Shown here one piece after another: positions 27,647 through 37,105 of a DNA stretch of 64,000 bases (within the stretch, counting starts at the first letter, position 1; each line of letters begins with the position of its first letter). Source of the stretch: an uncultured Pelagibacteraceae bacterium (GTDB taxonomy: Bacteria; Pseudomonadota; Alphaproteobacteria; Pelagibacterales; Pelagibacteraceae); contig CACOMK010000002.1 of assembly GCA_902628305.1 (NCBI GenBank), forward strand, positions 1 through 64,000. Direction: 5' to 3'. Position numbers and translations under genes: made by a program. The notes beneath the pieces are model-generated. The model saw only the letters and a program-made list of their open reading frames with translations, made no database searches and was not told the origin of the DNA.

Positions 27647-27703
27647 CTTATTGACGCAAGAATAGTCTTTGAATAAATTATTTTGTTTAAAAAGTAAGTG
27701 AAG

Positions 27704-27757
27704 TGGTGCCCCCGCACGGATTCGAACCGCGGACCTATTGATTACAAATCAATTGCT
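27704..27757 (-). repeat. Attachment-site copy within tRNA-Thr
   Basis: The 3' 54 bases of the functional tRNA-Thr gene, including the encoded CCA, that are duplicated at 26501-26554. This is the proximal end of the inserted element. Confidence 0.8.
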
Positions 27758-27779
27758 CTACCAGCTGAGCTACAAGGGC
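27704..27779 (-). tRNA. tRNA-Thr(UGU)
   Basis: Complete 76-base cloverleaf on the minus strand. Acceptor GCCCTTG pairs with CGGGGGC through two G-U pairs, the D arm has AGCTCAGCTGGTAGAGC, the anticodon loop is TTTGTAA (anticodon TGT), and GGTTCGAATCC forms the T arm. CCA is encoded. It is the target of the element that ends at its 3' side. It lies 33 bases from the end of rlmB. Confidence 0.96.
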
Positions 27780-27812
27780 ATGCGCAATAATTATTAATTA
27801 TTCATTAAATAA

Positions 27813-28556
27813 TCAACTCTTTTTTTTTAAATAACTAAGGTGATGAAACACAATAGCTGCACTATTTGAGATATTTAAACTTTCAATATCCTTATTAATA
27901 TTAATTTTAACAAAAAAATCTGCATATTTACCAGTATGCTGTCTCATACCAAATCCTTCTGACCCAAAAAGAAGAATATTATTTCCTTCCCATTTTATAT
28001 CAGTGAAATCTTTTTGACCTTTTGCATCAAAACCATAAACCCAGAAATTTTTTTCTCTTAAATTTTTTAGTGTGGAATTTATGTTGGATACTTGGAATAT
28101 TTTTACGTGCTCCATACAACCACTTGCTGATTTATACATTAGTTTACTATCTCTAGGAAAATGTCTTTCTTTAATTATCAATCCATCAATTTCAAATGAT
28201 ACAGCACTTCTTATTAGTGAACCAATATTTCTTGGGTCTGTAACTTCATCAAGACATACAAATGTTAAATTTTTTTTACCTTTAATAAATTGTTTAAGAT
28301 CTGGTTGATCTATATGTTCAATCTCTGCTACATAGCCGTTATGCATTAATTGCTCTTTTGAAGTATATTTGTCTAATTCTTTTTTAGATTTAAAATAAAC
28401 TTTTACATCTTCCAAAATATTTTTATTTGGATTTTTTCTGTGAATATTTTTTTTTGACTCCTCTGTTAAAAAAACTCTTAAAACCTTTCTTTTTGGGTTT
28501 CTTAAAGCTTCAATAACTGCATGTTGTCCAACAATGAAAAAAGATGATTTATTCAT
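27813..28556 (-). CDS. rlmB: TrmH/RlmB family RNA 2'-O-ribose methyltransferase
   Basis: SPOUT-class methyltransferase, probably acting on G2251 of 23S rRNA as in E. coli RlmB. An N-terminal L30e-like substrate-binding domain (about residues 1-90, GQHAVIEALRNPKRKV) is followed by the catalytic knot: LDEVTDPRNIGSLIRSAVSF, ILLFGSEGFGMRQ and LNISNSAAIVFHHL. At 247 residues it fits RlmB. TrmH-type tRNA methylation cannot be fully excluded. It is encoded toward tRNA-Thr. Confidence 0.88.
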   Translation of the reverse strand: MNKSSFFIVGQHAVIEALRNPKRKVLRVFLTEESKKNIHRKNPNKNILEDVKVYFKSKKELDKYTSKEQLMHNGYVAEIEHIDQPDLKQFIKGKKNLTFVCLDEVTDPRNIGSLIRSAVSFEIDGLIIKERHFPRDSKLMYKSASGCMEHVKIFQVSNINSTLKNLREKNFWVYGFDAKGQKDFTDIKWEGNNILLFGSEGFGMRQHTGKYADFFVKININKDIESLNISNSAAIVFHHLSYLKKKS

Positions 28557-28610
28557 AAATTATTAAGTGTTTTATAAGGTTTTTTTAATATTTTTCTATT
28601 AAATCACATA

Positions 28611-28638
28611 TTGCATTTGCATAAATAAAATATATAAA
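28611..28638 (+). promoter_or_regulatory. Probable promoter of the tRNA-Tyr/tRNA-Gly/tuf cluster
   Basis: TTGCAT at 28611-28616 and TATAAA at 28633-28638 are separated by 16 bases, the same spacing as at rpsD and rpsM. Start would fall near 28645, about 40 bases before tRNA-Tyr. A small GC-rich hairpin (28669-28682) lies between. This is the only sizeable gap before a long run of translation and transcription genes. Confidence 0.5.
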
Positions 28639-28685
28639 ACGCTTGTTATTTGAAGCTTTATTGAACAAGGGGACACTTCCCCAAA

Positions 28686-28771
28686 GGAGGGGTTCCAGAG
28701 CGGTCAAATGGGGCGGGCTGTAAACCCGTTGACTTCGGTCTTCGAAAGTTCGAATCTTTCCCCCTCCACCA
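28686..28771 (+). tRNA. tRNA-Tyr(GUA)
   Basis: Class II tRNA with long variable arm. Acceptor GGAGGGG pairs with CCCCTCC, the anticodon is GTA in the loop after GGGCT, and the T arm is AAAGTTCGAATCTTT. CCA is encoded. It is followed 44 bases later by tRNA-Gly and then tuf. Confidence 0.96.
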
Positions 28772-28815
28772 TTTAATAAATTTTGGATAACATGGAGTGT
28801 TACTCTTGGGGTTGC

Positions 28816-28889
28816 GCGGGTGTAGTTCAATGGTAGAACGCTAGCCTTCCAAGCTGGATGTAAGGGTTCGATTCCCTTTACCCGCTCCA
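28816..28889 (+). tRNA. tRNA-Gly(UCC)
   Basis: 74-base tRNA: acceptor GCGGGTG with TACCCGC (one G-U pair), D arm GTAGTTCAATGGTAGAAC, anticodon TCC in loop CTTCCAA, T arm AGGGTTCGATTCCCT, encoded CCA. It lies 47 bases before tuf, the usual tRNA-Tyr, tRNA-Gly, tuf order. Confidence 0.96.
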
Positions 28890-28936
28890 AGAAAATAAAA
28901 TTGAAAATGAAACAAATAAACTGAGGTAAAAACGTA

Positions 28937-30127
28937 ATGTCAAAAGAAAAATTTGTAAGAAATAAACCCCATTGTAACATTGGGACTATTGGTCATGTCG
29001 ACCATGGTAAAACAACTCTTACTGCCGCGATTACAAATGTATTAGCACAAGCAGGTGGCGGAACCGCAGTTGCTTATGATCAAATTGATAAAGCACCTGA
29101 AGAAAAAGAGAGAGGTATAACAATTTCTACAGCACACGTTGAGTATGAAACTGAGAAAAGACACTATGCTCACGTAGACTGTCCTGGTCACGCTGACTAT
29201 GTTAAAAACATGATCACTGGTGCTGCTCAAATGGATGGAGCGATCTTAGTTGTTAACGCAGCTGATGGTCCAATGCCACAAACAAGAGAACACATTCTTT
29301 TAGGAAGACAAGTTGGAATTCCTGCAATTGTTGTTTACTTGAATAAAGTAGATCAAGTTGATGACAAAGAAATGATTGATCTTGTAGAAGAAGAAATAAG
29401 AGAACTTTTAACATCGTATAAATATCCTGGCGACAAAACGCCAATAGTAAAAGGTTCTGCTTTAGCTGCAGTTGAAGGAAGAGATGATGAAATTGGAAAA
29501 AATTCAATTCTAGAATTAATGAAAGCTGTTGATGAACATATTCCACAACCGACCAGAGAAGTTGATAAACCATTCTTAATGCCAATTGAAGATGTGTTTT
29601 CAATATCTGGAAGAGGAACAGTTGCTACTGGCAGAGTTGAGTCAGGAGTTATTAAAACTGGTGAAGAAGTTGAAATAGTTGGAATTAAAGAAACAAAAAA
29701 ATCAGTTTGTACTGGAGTTGAAATGTTTAGAAAACTTTTAGACTCAGGTGAAGCTGGTGATAACGTTGGAATTTTATTGAGAGGTATTGAAAGAACTGAC
29801 ATAGAAAGAGGTCAAGTTCTTTGCAAACCTGGTTCAATTACTCCGCATACTAAATTTGAGGCTCAAGCGTATGTACTTAAAAAAGATGAAGGTGGCAGAC
29901 ATACTCCATTCTTTACAAAATACAGACCACAGTTTTATTTTAGAACAACAGACGTAACAGGTGAGGTAGAATTACCAGCTGGCACAGAAATGGTTATGCC
30001 AGGTGATGATGCTAAATTTACCGTTAAACTAATTACCCCAATTGCAATGGCAGAGAAATTAAATTTTGCTATTCGAGAAGGTGGAAGAACTGTTGGAGCA
30101 GGAGTAGTAACTAAAATTATAGAGTAA
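28937..30127 (+). CDS. tuf: Elongation factor Tu
   Basis: GTPase that brings aminoacyl-tRNA to the ribosome. G1 GHVDHGKT spans residues 19-26; DCPGHADY and NKVDQVDD are further nucleotide-binding motifs, and the three-domain length of 396 is standard. A GAGG sequence about 10 bases upstream supports the start. It lies between tRNA-Gly and tRNA-Trp on the secE side; no second tuf follows fusA in this window, where E. coli keeps tufA. Confidence 0.99.
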   Translation: MSKEKFVRNKPHCNIGTIGHVDHGKTTLTAAITNVLAQAGGGTAVAYDQIDKAPEEKERGITISTAHVEYETEKRHYAHVDCPGHADYVKNMITGAAQMDGAILVVNAADGPMPQTREHILLGRQVGIPAIVVYLNKVDQVDDKEMIDLVEEEIRELLTSYKYPGDKTPIVKGSALAAVEGRDDEIGKNSILELMKAVDEHIPQPTREVDKPFLMPIEDVFSISGRGTVATGRVESGVIKTGEEVEIVGIKETKKSVCTGVEMFRKLLDSGEAGDNVGILLRGIERTDIERGQVLCKPGSITPHTKFEAQAYVLKKDEGGRHTPFFTKYRPQFYFRTTDVTGEVELPAGTEMVMPGDDAKFTVKLITPIAMAEKLNFAIREGGRTVGAGVVTKIIE

Positions 30128-30137
30128 CTCTATAAAT

Positions 30138-30213
30138 AGGAGTGTAGCTCAATTGGTAGAGCGCCGGTCTCCAAAACCGGAGGCTGAGGGTTCGAGTCCC
30201 TCCGCTCCTGCCA
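30138..30213 (+). tRNA. tRNA-Trp(CCA)
   Basis: 76-base tRNA: acceptor AGGAGTG with CGCTCCT, D arm TAGCTCAATTGGTAGAGC, anticodon CCA in loop TCTCCAAAA, T arm AGGGTTCGAGTCCCT, discriminator G, encoded CCA. It sits between tuf and secE, a widely conserved position. Confidence 0.96.
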
Positions 30214-30228
30214 ATTTGAGTTTAAATT

Positions 30229-30420
30229 ATGAAAAACCCAATTAAATTTATACAAGAGGTAAAGCAAGAGGCTTTTAAAATTACTTGGCCAACTTGGAAA
30301 GAGACCTTGCAAGGAGCTTTAATGGTGTTTGTTATGGCTGTTGTTATGTCTTTGTTTTTTCTTCTTTTAGATCAAGTTTTGAAGTTTTTCTTAGAACTTT
30401 TACTTAAACTAAGTTTATAA
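30229..30420 (+). CDS. secE: Preprotein translocase subunit SecE
   Basis: Small subunit of the SecYEG channel. At 63 residues it has the single-membrane-helix form: an amphipathic N-terminal helix with the conserved EVKQEAFKITWPTWKET, then a hydrophobic helix at about residues 27-58. It is followed immediately by nusG (one-base overlap). Confidence 0.94.
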   Translation: MKNPIKFIQEVKQEAFKITWPTWKETLQGALMVFVMAVVMSLFFLLLDQVLKFFLELLLKLSL

Positions 30421-30950
30421 TGAAAAATTGGTACATAGTTCAATCTCATTCTAGTTTTGAAAATAAAGTTGCGGCTTTAATAAAGGAAGAAGCTGATAAG
30501 GCTAAAATTGCTGACAAATTTGAGGAAATTATTGTACCAACTCATGATGTAACAGAAGTTAAGAGAGGAAAAAGAATTCAAAGAAAAAAAAAATACTTTC
30601 CTGGATATGTATTAATTAAGAGTGAAATGGATAATAATATTTATCATATGATTAAAAATATAAAAAGGGTTAGTGGTTTCTTGGGCTCGAAAGGTATACC
30701 AGTTCCGGTCTCAGATAAAGAAGTGGAGAAAATCTTAGGTCAGATTAAAGATGGCGTTGCTCAACCAAAATCCGGAGTAGATTACAGTGTTGGCGAAAAA
30801 GTTCAGGTTGTAGATGGTCCATTTGCATCATTTACTGGAATGATTGAAGAAATTGACGAAGAAAAAGCTAGACTTAAGGTGTCAGTTTCTATATTTGGTC
30901 GTCCTACACCTGTAGATTTAGAATATAATCAGGTTGAAAAGGTAAGTTAA
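30420..30950 (+). CDS. nusG: Transcription termination/antitermination protein NusG
   Basis: Binds RNA polymerase, suppresses pausing and couples transcription to translation or Rho. The NGN domain begins [18 protein letters not shown] and includes [15 protein letters not shown]; the C-terminal KOW domain has [20 protein letters not shown]. At 176 residues it is standard. It overlaps secE and rplK by one base each. Confidence 0.97.
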   Translation: MKNWYIVQSHSSFENKVAALIKEEADKAKIADKFEEIIVPTHDVTEVKRGKRIQRKKKYFPGYVLIKSEMDNNIYHMIKNIKRVSGFLGSKGIPVPVSDKEVEKILGQIKDGVAQPKSGVDYSVGEKVQVVDGPFASFTGMIEEIDEEKARLKVSVSIFGRPTPVDLEYNQVEKVS

Positions 30951-31375
30951 TGGCAAAAGAGATAAGTGGATTTATAAAATTACAAATTAAAGGTGGTCAA
31001 GCAAATCCAGCTCCACCAGTTGGCCCTGCATTAGGTCAACGTGGGGTAAATATTATGGAGTTTTGTAAAGCCTTTAATGATAAAACTAAGTCAATGGCAG
31101 GTAAGCCTGTTCCAGTAGAAATTACAGTATATAAAGATAAAAAATTTGATTTTAAAATTAAATCACCTCCAGCATCTTTTTATATTAAAGAGGCAGTCAA
31201 ACTTAAAGGTGGATCCAAAGAACCTGGAAGAAACATTGTTGCTTCAATTTCTAAAAAACAGTTAGAAAGTATAGCTAAAGAAAAAATGAATGATTTAAAT
31301 GCACATGATATTGAAGAAGCCATAAAAATTATAGCAGGATCAGCTAGATCAATGGGTATTGAGGTAAAAGAATAA
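30950..31375 (+). CDS. rplK: Ribosomal protein L11
   Basis: Part of the GTPase-associated centre of the large subunit. [18 protein letters not shown] and [18 protein letters not shown] form the N-terminal domain that binds elongation factors; SARSMGIEV ends the rRNA-binding domain. The length of 141 is standard. It overlaps nusG and rplA by one base each. Confidence 0.98.
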   Translation: MAKEISGFIKLQIKGGQANPAPPVGPALGQRGVNIMEFCKAFNDKTKSMAGKPVPVEITVYKDKKFDFKIKSPPASFYIKEAVKLKGGSKEPGRNIVASISKKQLESIAKEKMNDLNAHDIEEAIKIIAGSARSMGIEVKE

Positions 31376-32064
31376 TGGCATCTAAAAGATATAAAAAGTT
31401 ACCTGAAAAGACTAAAGACTTAAATGCAGAGTCTATTGAAAAATTATTACCCGAACTAAAGAAAAATTGTACTACTAAATTTGATGAGTCTTTAGATTTA
31501 AGTTTTCAAATAAATAATAAACAAAAGAAAGGTGAAGTTAATATTAGAACAGTAGTTAATTTACCTAGTGGCACAGGTAAGAAAGTTAAAGTTGCTGTTG
31601 TTTGTGAAGATAATAAATCACAAGATGCAAAAGATGCTGGAGCAGACATCGTAGGTGGTGACGAATTTGTTGAGAGAATTAAAAGTGGAGAATTAAACTT
31701 TGAAAAATTAATTTGTACACCAGGTATGATGGTTAAACTTTCTAAGTTAGGGAAAGTTTTAGGACCTAAAGGTTTAATGCCAAATCCTAAACTTGGTACA
31801 GTTTCTGAAAATATTAAAGAAGCTGTGATAAATGCTAAATCTGGTCAAGTAGAAATTAGAAATGATAAAGACGGGAACATTGGAGTTAGTATTGGTAAAA
31901 AATCTTTTAGTGATGATAAATTACTAAAAAACTACAATGCAATTTTAGATGCTTTAGAAAAAGAAAAATCAAACAACACTTTGAAAGGTGATTTAATTAG
32001 AAGTGCATTTGCTACATCAACAATGGGTGTTTCATATAAAGTTAAATTAGGGAAATCAATATAG
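31375..32064 (+). CDS. rplA: Ribosomal protein L1
   Basis: Forms the L1 stalk that helps release deacylated tRNA. GADIVGGDEFVERIKSGEL, CTPGMMVKLSKLGKVLGPKG and MPNPKLGTV are the family blocks. The length of 229 is standard. The E. coli-type L1 feedback site before rplK has no room here because rplK overlaps nusG. Confidence 0.98.
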   Translation: MASKRYKKLPEKTKDLNAESIEKLLPELKKNCTTKFDESLDLSFQINNKQKKGEVNIRTVVNLPSGTGKKVKVAVVCEDNKSQDAKDAGADIVGGDEFVERIKSGELNFEKLICTPGMMVKLSKLGKVLGPKGLMPNPKLGTVSENIKEAVINAKSGQVEIRNDKDGNIGVSIGKKSFSDDKLLKNYNAILDALEKEKSNNTLKGDLIRSAFATSTMGVSYKVKLGKSI

Positions 32065-32066
32065 TT

Positions 32067-32588
32067 ATGATGAACAAAGAACAAAAGAAAAATTATATTG
32101 AAGAAATGACTAATAAGTTTGAAAATAGTAAAGCCGTAATGGTTACTCACTATCAAGGTCTAACCATGTCTCAGTTAGATGAATTGAGATCCAAAATGAG
32201 AGAACATGGTATAATTTTCAAAATAACAAAAAATAGAATCACAAAATTAGCTTTAGAAAAAACAAAGTGTAAAGATTTGTCAAATTTGTTTACTGGTCCA
32301 ACAGCAGTTGCATTTGGAGAGGATGCAATAATGTCTGCGAGGATTCTCTCAAAATTTGCAAAAGATAACGAAAACCTAAAATTAATTGGTGGAATTATGG
32401 ATAACGAGGTCTTAGATCAGGCCGGTGTCCAAAATGTAGCTAGTTTACCTACATTAGATGAAGCAAGAGCCAATATTGTGGGTATTTTGAATGCTTCTGC
32501 ATCTAAATTAATTAGTATTTTGCTTGCACATTCAGAAAAAATGAGTAGTTTGACCGCAGAAAATTCTGAAACACAACCCAAAGAGTAA
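32067..32588 (+). CDS. rplJ: Ribosomal protein L10
   Basis: Base of the L7/L12 stalk. The N-terminal part ([20 protein letters not shown]) binds 23S rRNA with L11, and the C-terminal helix holds L12 dimers. At 173 residues it is normal. Two ATGs (32067 and 32070) are both possible starts. Only 2 bases separate it from rplA, so the L10 leader used for feedback in E. coli is absent. Confidence 0.96.
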   Translation: MMNKEQKKNYIEEMTNKFENSKAVMVTHYQGLTMSQLDELRSKMREHGIIFKITKNRITKLALEKTKCKDLSNLFTGPTAVAFGEDAIMSARILSKFAKDNENLKLIGGIMDNEVLDQAGVQNVASLPTLDEARANIVGILNASASKLISILLAHSEKMSSLTAENSETQPKE

Positions 32589-32593
32589 TATAT

Positions 32594-32959
32594 ATGCCTG
32601 ACCTAAACAAAATTATTGAAGATTTATCAAGTTTGACTGTTGCTGAAGCAGCCGAACTTTCAAAACAATTAGAAGAAAAATGGGGTGTAACTCCAATGAC
32701 AGCAGCAGCTCCAGCAGCAGCAGGTGGTGCGGCTCCAGCAGAAGATAAAGATGATTTTACAATCATGTTAGTTTCTGCAGGTGATAAAAAAATTAACGTG
32801 ATCAAAGAAGTTAGAGCAGCTACTTCATTAGGTTTAAAAGAAGCTAAAGATCTTGTAGAGGGAGCACCAAAAGAAGTTAAATCTGGTGTAAATAAAAAAG
32901 ATGCTGAAGAGATCAAGGCTAAATTAGAAGCAGCTGGCGCTAAAGTAGAACTTAAATAA
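32594..32959 (+). CDS. rplL: Ribosomal protein L7/L12
   Basis: Stalk protein that recruits translational GTPases. The N-terminal dimerisation helices ([20 protein letters not shown]), an Ala/Pro hinge at about residues 38-50, and the C-terminal factor-binding domain with [17 protein letters not shown] are all visible. The length is 121. A perfect 12-bp hairpin follows before rpoB. Confidence 0.98.
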   Translation: MPDLNKIIEDLSSLTVAEAAELSKQLEEKWGVTPMTAAAPAAAGGAAPAEDKDDFTIMLVSAGDKKINVIKEVRAATSLGLKEAKDLVEGAPKEVKSGVNKKDAEEIKAKLEAAGAKVELK

Positions 32960-32977
32960 ATTAAATAGAAAGAATTC

Positions 32978-33006
32978 AAATACTGATTATTATTTAATCA
33001 GTATTT
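32978..33006 (+). promoter_or_regulatory. Perfect 12-bp hairpin between rplL and rpoB
   Basis: The arms AAATACTGATTA and TAATCAGTATTT pair perfectly around a TTATT loop. It occupies most of the 57-base gap before rpoB. No U-run follows, so it is unlikely to be a full terminator; an attenuator or RNase III processing site, as found between rplL and rpoB in E. coli, is more likely. Confidence 0.6.
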
Positions 33007-33016
33007 ATAAACATAA

Positions 33017-36000
33017 ATGCAATTATCTTTTACTGAAAAGAAAAATATAAGAAAAAGTTTTGGTAAACTTAAAGAAAGTTTGTCAATACCTAACTTAATT
33101 GAAGTACAAAAAAATTCTTATAAAGAGCTAACAGAGTTTAATGCTGAAGCAGCCGAACTTACTAAAGGTTTCGATAGAGTATTCAAAAGTATTTTTCCAA
33201 TTGAAGATTTAAATGATAAAGCAACTCTAGAGTATGTTTCATACAGATTAGAAAAACCAAAATTTGATGTTGAGGAGTGTATAGCAAGAGGACTAACATA
33301 TTCGTCAGCTCTTAAGTGTACTCTAAGATTAGTTGTTTATGAAATAGATCAAGAAAATAACACTAAAGATATTTTATCAGCCAAGGAGCAAGAAGTTTAT
33401 ATGGGTGAAGTGCCTATGATGACTAATAGTGGAACCTTTATTACCAATGGTGTTCAAAGAGTTGTTGTAAACCAAATGCATAGAAGTCCAGGTGTATTTT
33501 TTGATCATGATAAAGGAAAAACTCATGCAAGTGGAAAACTTTTATTTAATTGCAGAGTGATACCTAACAGAGGTTCTTGGTTAGATTTTGAATATGATGT
33601 CAAAGATTTCTTATATTTTAAAATAGATAGAAAAAAGAAAATTTTTTCATCTACTTTATTGCTTGCCTTAGGTTACACAAAATCTGAAATAGTAGATGAG
33701 TTCTATGAGAATGAACACTATACCTTTGATCCAAAAACGGATAAATGGAAAACTAAATTTAATCCAGAAAACTATAAAGCAAAAAATTTCTCAGAAGAAG
33801 TAATTGATGCAAAGTCTGGTAAGGTTGTAATTAAATTAGGTGATAAAATTAATTTTTTAAGTGCGAAAAAATTAGCTAATGAAGGTCTAAAAGATATATT
33901 GGTCTCTAAAGCTTCACTGTTTGGTAAATTTTTACATAGAGATGTTAAAATTAATGAAGATGAAGATGGTACATTCAAAATTGGTACTGAATTAAATGAT
34001 ACAATCATTCAACAAATTTTAGATGCAAATATTCATTCAATTCAAATTTCAGTTACTAACTCAATAAATAAAGGACCTTATCTACTCACGACTATTTTAG
34101 CTGATAAAAATAATACTAAAGATGAGGCCATCACAGAAATTTATAAGGTGCTAAGACCTGGCGAACCACCAACTATTGAGATTGCAACGCAGATATTTAA
34201 CAACCTTTTCTTTAGTTCAGATAGATATGATTTATCTGATGTTGGAAGGGTTAAAATGAACTCAAGATTAAACCAAGAGTGTTCTGATAAAATTACAATT
34301 TTAAGAAATGACGATATAATTGCAATAATTCGTAAAATGTTAGATTTACGTGATGGTAAAGATGAGGTTGACGATATTGATCATTTAGGGAATAGAAGAG
34401 TACGTTCTGTGGGAGAGTTAGTGGAAAATCAAGCAAGAATTGGGGTTTACAGAATGGAAAGAGCTATTAAAGAAAAAATGACAACTTTAGATGTTGAGTC
34501 TGCAATGCCTCAAGATCTAATTAATGCAAAACCATTAACTGTCTCATTAAAAGATTTTTTTGCAAGTTCACAACTTTCCCAATTTATGGATCAAACAAAT
34601 CCTTTATCTGAAATTACCCACAAAAGAAGAGTTTCGGCATTAGGGCCAGGTGGTTTAACAAGAGAAAGAGCAGGTTTCGAAGTTCGAGACGTACACCCAA
34701 CCCATTATGGAAGAATTTGTCCAATTGAGACTCCCGAGGGTCCAAATATTGGTTTGATCAATAGTTTATCAACATACGCTAAAATTAATAAATATGGCTT
34801 TATTGAAAGCCCTTATAAAAAAGTAAAAGATGGTGTTGTTCAAGATAAAGTTGAATACTTGTCAGCAATGGAAGAGACAAAATTTACCATTGCTCAAGCA
34901 AATACAAAACTTGATAAAAACGGAAAAATTACTGAAGAATTAGTTTCATGCAGACAAAATCTCAACTTTCTTTTGTCTAAACCCGATTCAATTGATTACA
35001 TTGACGTATCACCCAAACAACTAGTTTCAGTTGCAGCATCATTAATTCCTTTTTTGGAAAATGATGATGCTAATAGAGCATTAATGGGATCAAACATGAT
35101 GAGACAGGCCGTTCCATTATTGAAACCTGAGTCCCCACTAGTTGGTACTGGAATTGAAAGTGATGTAGCTTTAGACTCTGGTGTTACTATTGTTGCTAAA
35201 CGTGATGGAGTTGTTGATAAAATTGATGGAAAAAGAATTGTTATTAAGGTAACTGAAGAGACAGACTTTAGTAAATCTGGTGTCGACATATATAATTTAC
35301 AAAAATTTAAAAGATCAAACCAAAACACTTGTATAAACCAAAGACCCCTAGTTAGGGTAGGTGACAAAGTTAAATCTGGAGATATTATTGCAGATGGCCC
35401 TTCAACAAAATTAGGTGAGCTTGCGTTAGGTAAAAATGTAACTGTAGCATTTATGCCATGGCAAGGTTACAACTTTGAAGATTCTATCCTAATTTCAGAA
35501 AGATGTGTTACTGATGACGTGTTTACATCTGTTCATATCGTTGAATATGAAATTATGGCAAGAGACACAAAGCTTGGCGAGGAAGAAATCACAAGAGACA
35601 TACCAAATGTAAATGAAGAAGCTTTAAAAAACCTCGATGAGTCAGGAATAGTTTATATTGGTGCAGAAGTTAATGCTGGAGATATTTTAGTTGGTAAAGT
35701 TACTCCAAAAGGTGATTCAGCCTCTGGTCCAGAGGAAAAATTATTAAGATCAATTTTTGGAGAAAAAGCTATTGACGTAACTGATACATCTTTAAGAATG
35801 TCAAGAGGATCAAGTGGAACAGTTGTAGATGTAAGGGTATTTAATAGACATGGTATTGAGAAAGATGAAAGATCAATTACAATCGAAAGAGCTGAAATTG
35901 AGCAAGTTCAACAAGATAAGATTGTTGAGGAAGAAATATTAGAGAGAAGTATTAAGCAAAGAGCCTCACAGTTCTTGTCAGGATCATCTTTAACTAAAAA

Positions 36001-37105
36001 AGTAAAAGATTTATCTGAGGGAACTAAGTTAGATTTTGATACTATTAATAAATTATCGATTAATGATGTTTTTAAAATTACAGTTGGAAATGTAAATAAC
36101 GAAGCAACATTAGCACAATTAAAAGATCAATACAATAAAGCGAAACAAGATATAACTGAGAGATTTGAAGATAAAGTTTTAAAAATTAGAAGTGGCGATG
36201 ATTTATTACCAAGCGTTATGAAAATGGTAAAAGTATTTGTTGCGATAAAAAGGAGATTAAGACCAGGAGATAAAATGTCTGGAAGACATGGCAACAAAGG
36301 TGTTGTCAGTAAAATTGTACCAGTAGAAGACATGCCATACAGAGAAGATGGACGACCTGTTGATATTGTATTAAATCCACTTGGTGTACCAAGTAGGATG
36401 AATGTTGGACAAATATTAGAAACTCATTTGGGTTGGGCATGCAAAGAATTTGGTGAACAAGTTAAAAATTTAGTAAACGAAAATAACAAAAAAATTGAAA
36501 GAACAGAAAAAATTGAAAAATTCTTAAAATCTGTTTATGGAGAAGAAATTTTTAATGAAAAAGTAGATAAGTTAAGTAAGAATGAATTTAAAGATCTTTG
36601 TGAAAATTTACAAAATGGTATCGCAATCTCAACACCTGTTTTTGATGGTGCTAAAGAAAAAAATGTTACAGATATGCTTGAACTAGCAAATTTACCAGGT
36701 TCTGGTCAAACTTACTTGTGGGACGGAAGAACAGGAGAAAAATTTGATAGAGCAGTTACTGTTGGAATAATCTACATGCTAAAACTTCATCACTTAGTTG
36801 AAGATAAAATTCATGCAAGATCTACAGGACCTTACAGTTTAGTTACTCAACAACCACTAGGTGGTAAAGCACAGTTAGGAGGACAAAGATTTGGTGAAAT
36901 GGAAGTTTGGGCTCTTGAAGCATATGGTGCATCGTACACATTGCAGGAAATTCTAACTGTTAAATCTGATGATGTTGCAGGAAGAGTTAAGGTTTACGAG
37001 ACTATAGTTAAAGGTGAGGAAAATTTTGAATCGGGAATACCTGAGTCATTTAACGTTCTAGTTAAAGAGATTAAATCATTAGCATTAAATGTGGAGCTTA
37101 ATTAA
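33017..37105 (+). CDS. rpoB: RNA polymerase beta subunit
   Basis: Catalytic core subunit of RNA polymerase, 1362 residues. The rifampicin-pocket region is seen as [20 protein letters not shown] followed by [51 protein letters not shown] and [18 protein letters not shown] are further conserved blocks. The Ser/His/Arg pattern is that of a rifampicin-sensitive enzyme. It overlaps rpoC by one base. Confidence 0.99.
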   Translation: MQLSFTEKKNIRKSFGKLKESLSIPNLIEVQKNSYKELTEFNAEAAELTKGFDRVFKSIFPIEDLNDKATLEYVSYRLEKPKFDVEECIARGLTYSSALKCTLRLVVYEIDQENNTKDILSAKEQEVYMGEVPMMTNSGTFITNGVQRVVVNQMHRSPGVFFDHDKGKTHASGKLLFNCRVIPNRGSWLDFEYDVKDFLYFKIDRKKKIFSSTLLLALGYTKSEIVDEFYENEHYTFDPKTDKWKTKFNPENYKAKNFSEEVIDAKSGKVVIKLGDKINFLSAKKLANEGLKDILVSKASLFGKFLHRDVKINEDEDGTFKIGTELNDTIIQQILDANIHSIQISVTNSINKGPYLLTTILADKNNTKDEAITEIYKVLRPGEPPTIEIATQIFNNLFFSSDRYDLSDVGRVKMNSRLNQECSDKITILRNDDIIAIIRKMLDLRDGKDEVDDIDHLGNRRVRSVGELVENQARIGVYRMERAIKEKMTTLDVESAMPQDLINAKPLTVSLKDFFASSQLSQFMDQTNPLSEITHKRRVSALGPGGLTRERAGFEVRDVHPTHYGRICPIETPEGPNIGLINSLSTYAKINKYGFIESPYKKVKDGVVQDKVEYLSAMEETKFTIAQANTKLDKNGKITEELVSCRQNLNFLLSKPDSIDYIDVSPKQLVSVAASLIPFLENDDANRALMGSNMMRQAVPLLKPESPLVGTGIESDVALDSGVTIVAKRDGVVDKIDGKRIVIKVTEETDFSKSGVDIYNLQKFKRSNQNTCINQRPLVRVGDKVKSGDIIADGPSTKLGELALGKNVTVAFMPWQGYNFEDSILISERCVTDDVFTSVHIVEYEIMARDTKLGEEEITRDIPNVNEEALKNLDESGIVYIGAEVNAGDILVGKVTPKGDSASGPEEKLLRSIFGEKAIDVTDTSLRMSRGSSGTVVDVRVFNRHGIEKDERSITIERAEIEQVQQDKIVEEEILERSIKQRASQFLSGSSLTKKVKDLSEGTKLDFDTINKLSINDVFKITVGNVNNEATLAQLKDQYNKAKQDITERFEDKVLKIRSGDDLLPSVMKMVKVFVAIKRRLRPGDKMSGRHGNKGVVSKIVPVEDMPYREDGRPVDIVLNPLGVPSRMNVGQILETHLGWACKEFGEQVKNLVNENNKKIERTEKIEKFLKSVYGEEIFNEKVDKLSKNEFKDLCENLQNGIAISTPVFDGAKEKNVTDMLELANLPGSGQTYLWDGRTGEKFDRAVTVGIIYMLKLHHLVEDKIHARSTGPYSLVTQQPLGGKAQLGGQRFGEMEVWALEAYGASYTLQEILTVKSDDVAGRVKVYETIVKGEENFESGIPESFNVLVKEIKSLALNVELN

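Larger units (their letters stand above)
26501..27703. mobile_element. Small tRNA-Thr-targeted integrative element without integrase
   Basis: A 54-base copy of the 3' part of tRNA-Thr at 26501-26554 matches 27704-27757 with one mismatch, bounding about 1.15 kb that holds two coupled genes, a small hairpin and two octamer clusters. This is the classic footprint of site-specific integration into a tRNA 3' end: the intact tRNA at one side, the 3' fragment at the other. No tyrosine or serine recombinase lies inside or nearby. It is either a decayed element or a satellite moved in trans. The comparison with a strain lacking it would settle this. Confidence 0.65.

Noticed and set aside
27613..27670. 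Long-range stem AAGGACTA with TAGTCTTT after the secreted protein gene
   Set aside because: Eight pairs including one G-U around a 42-base loop in AT-rich DNA; too weak to call a terminator or RNA.
28669..28682. GGGGA-CACT-TCCCC hairpin before tRNA-Tyr
   Set aside because: Short and likely just leader sequence or a processing aid; not enough to call a separate feature.
28585..28980. Open frame of 131 codons on the minus strand
   Set aside because: It runs antisense through tRNA-Tyr and tRNA-Gly and into tuf; no protein family features.
29253..29802. Long minus-strand open frames inside tuf
   Set aside because: Shadows of the strongly conserved tuf reading frame with unlikely composition.
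32512..32979. 155-codon minus-strand frame opposite rplJ/rplL
   Set aside because: Explained by the Ala-rich rplL sequence read backwards; no independent support.
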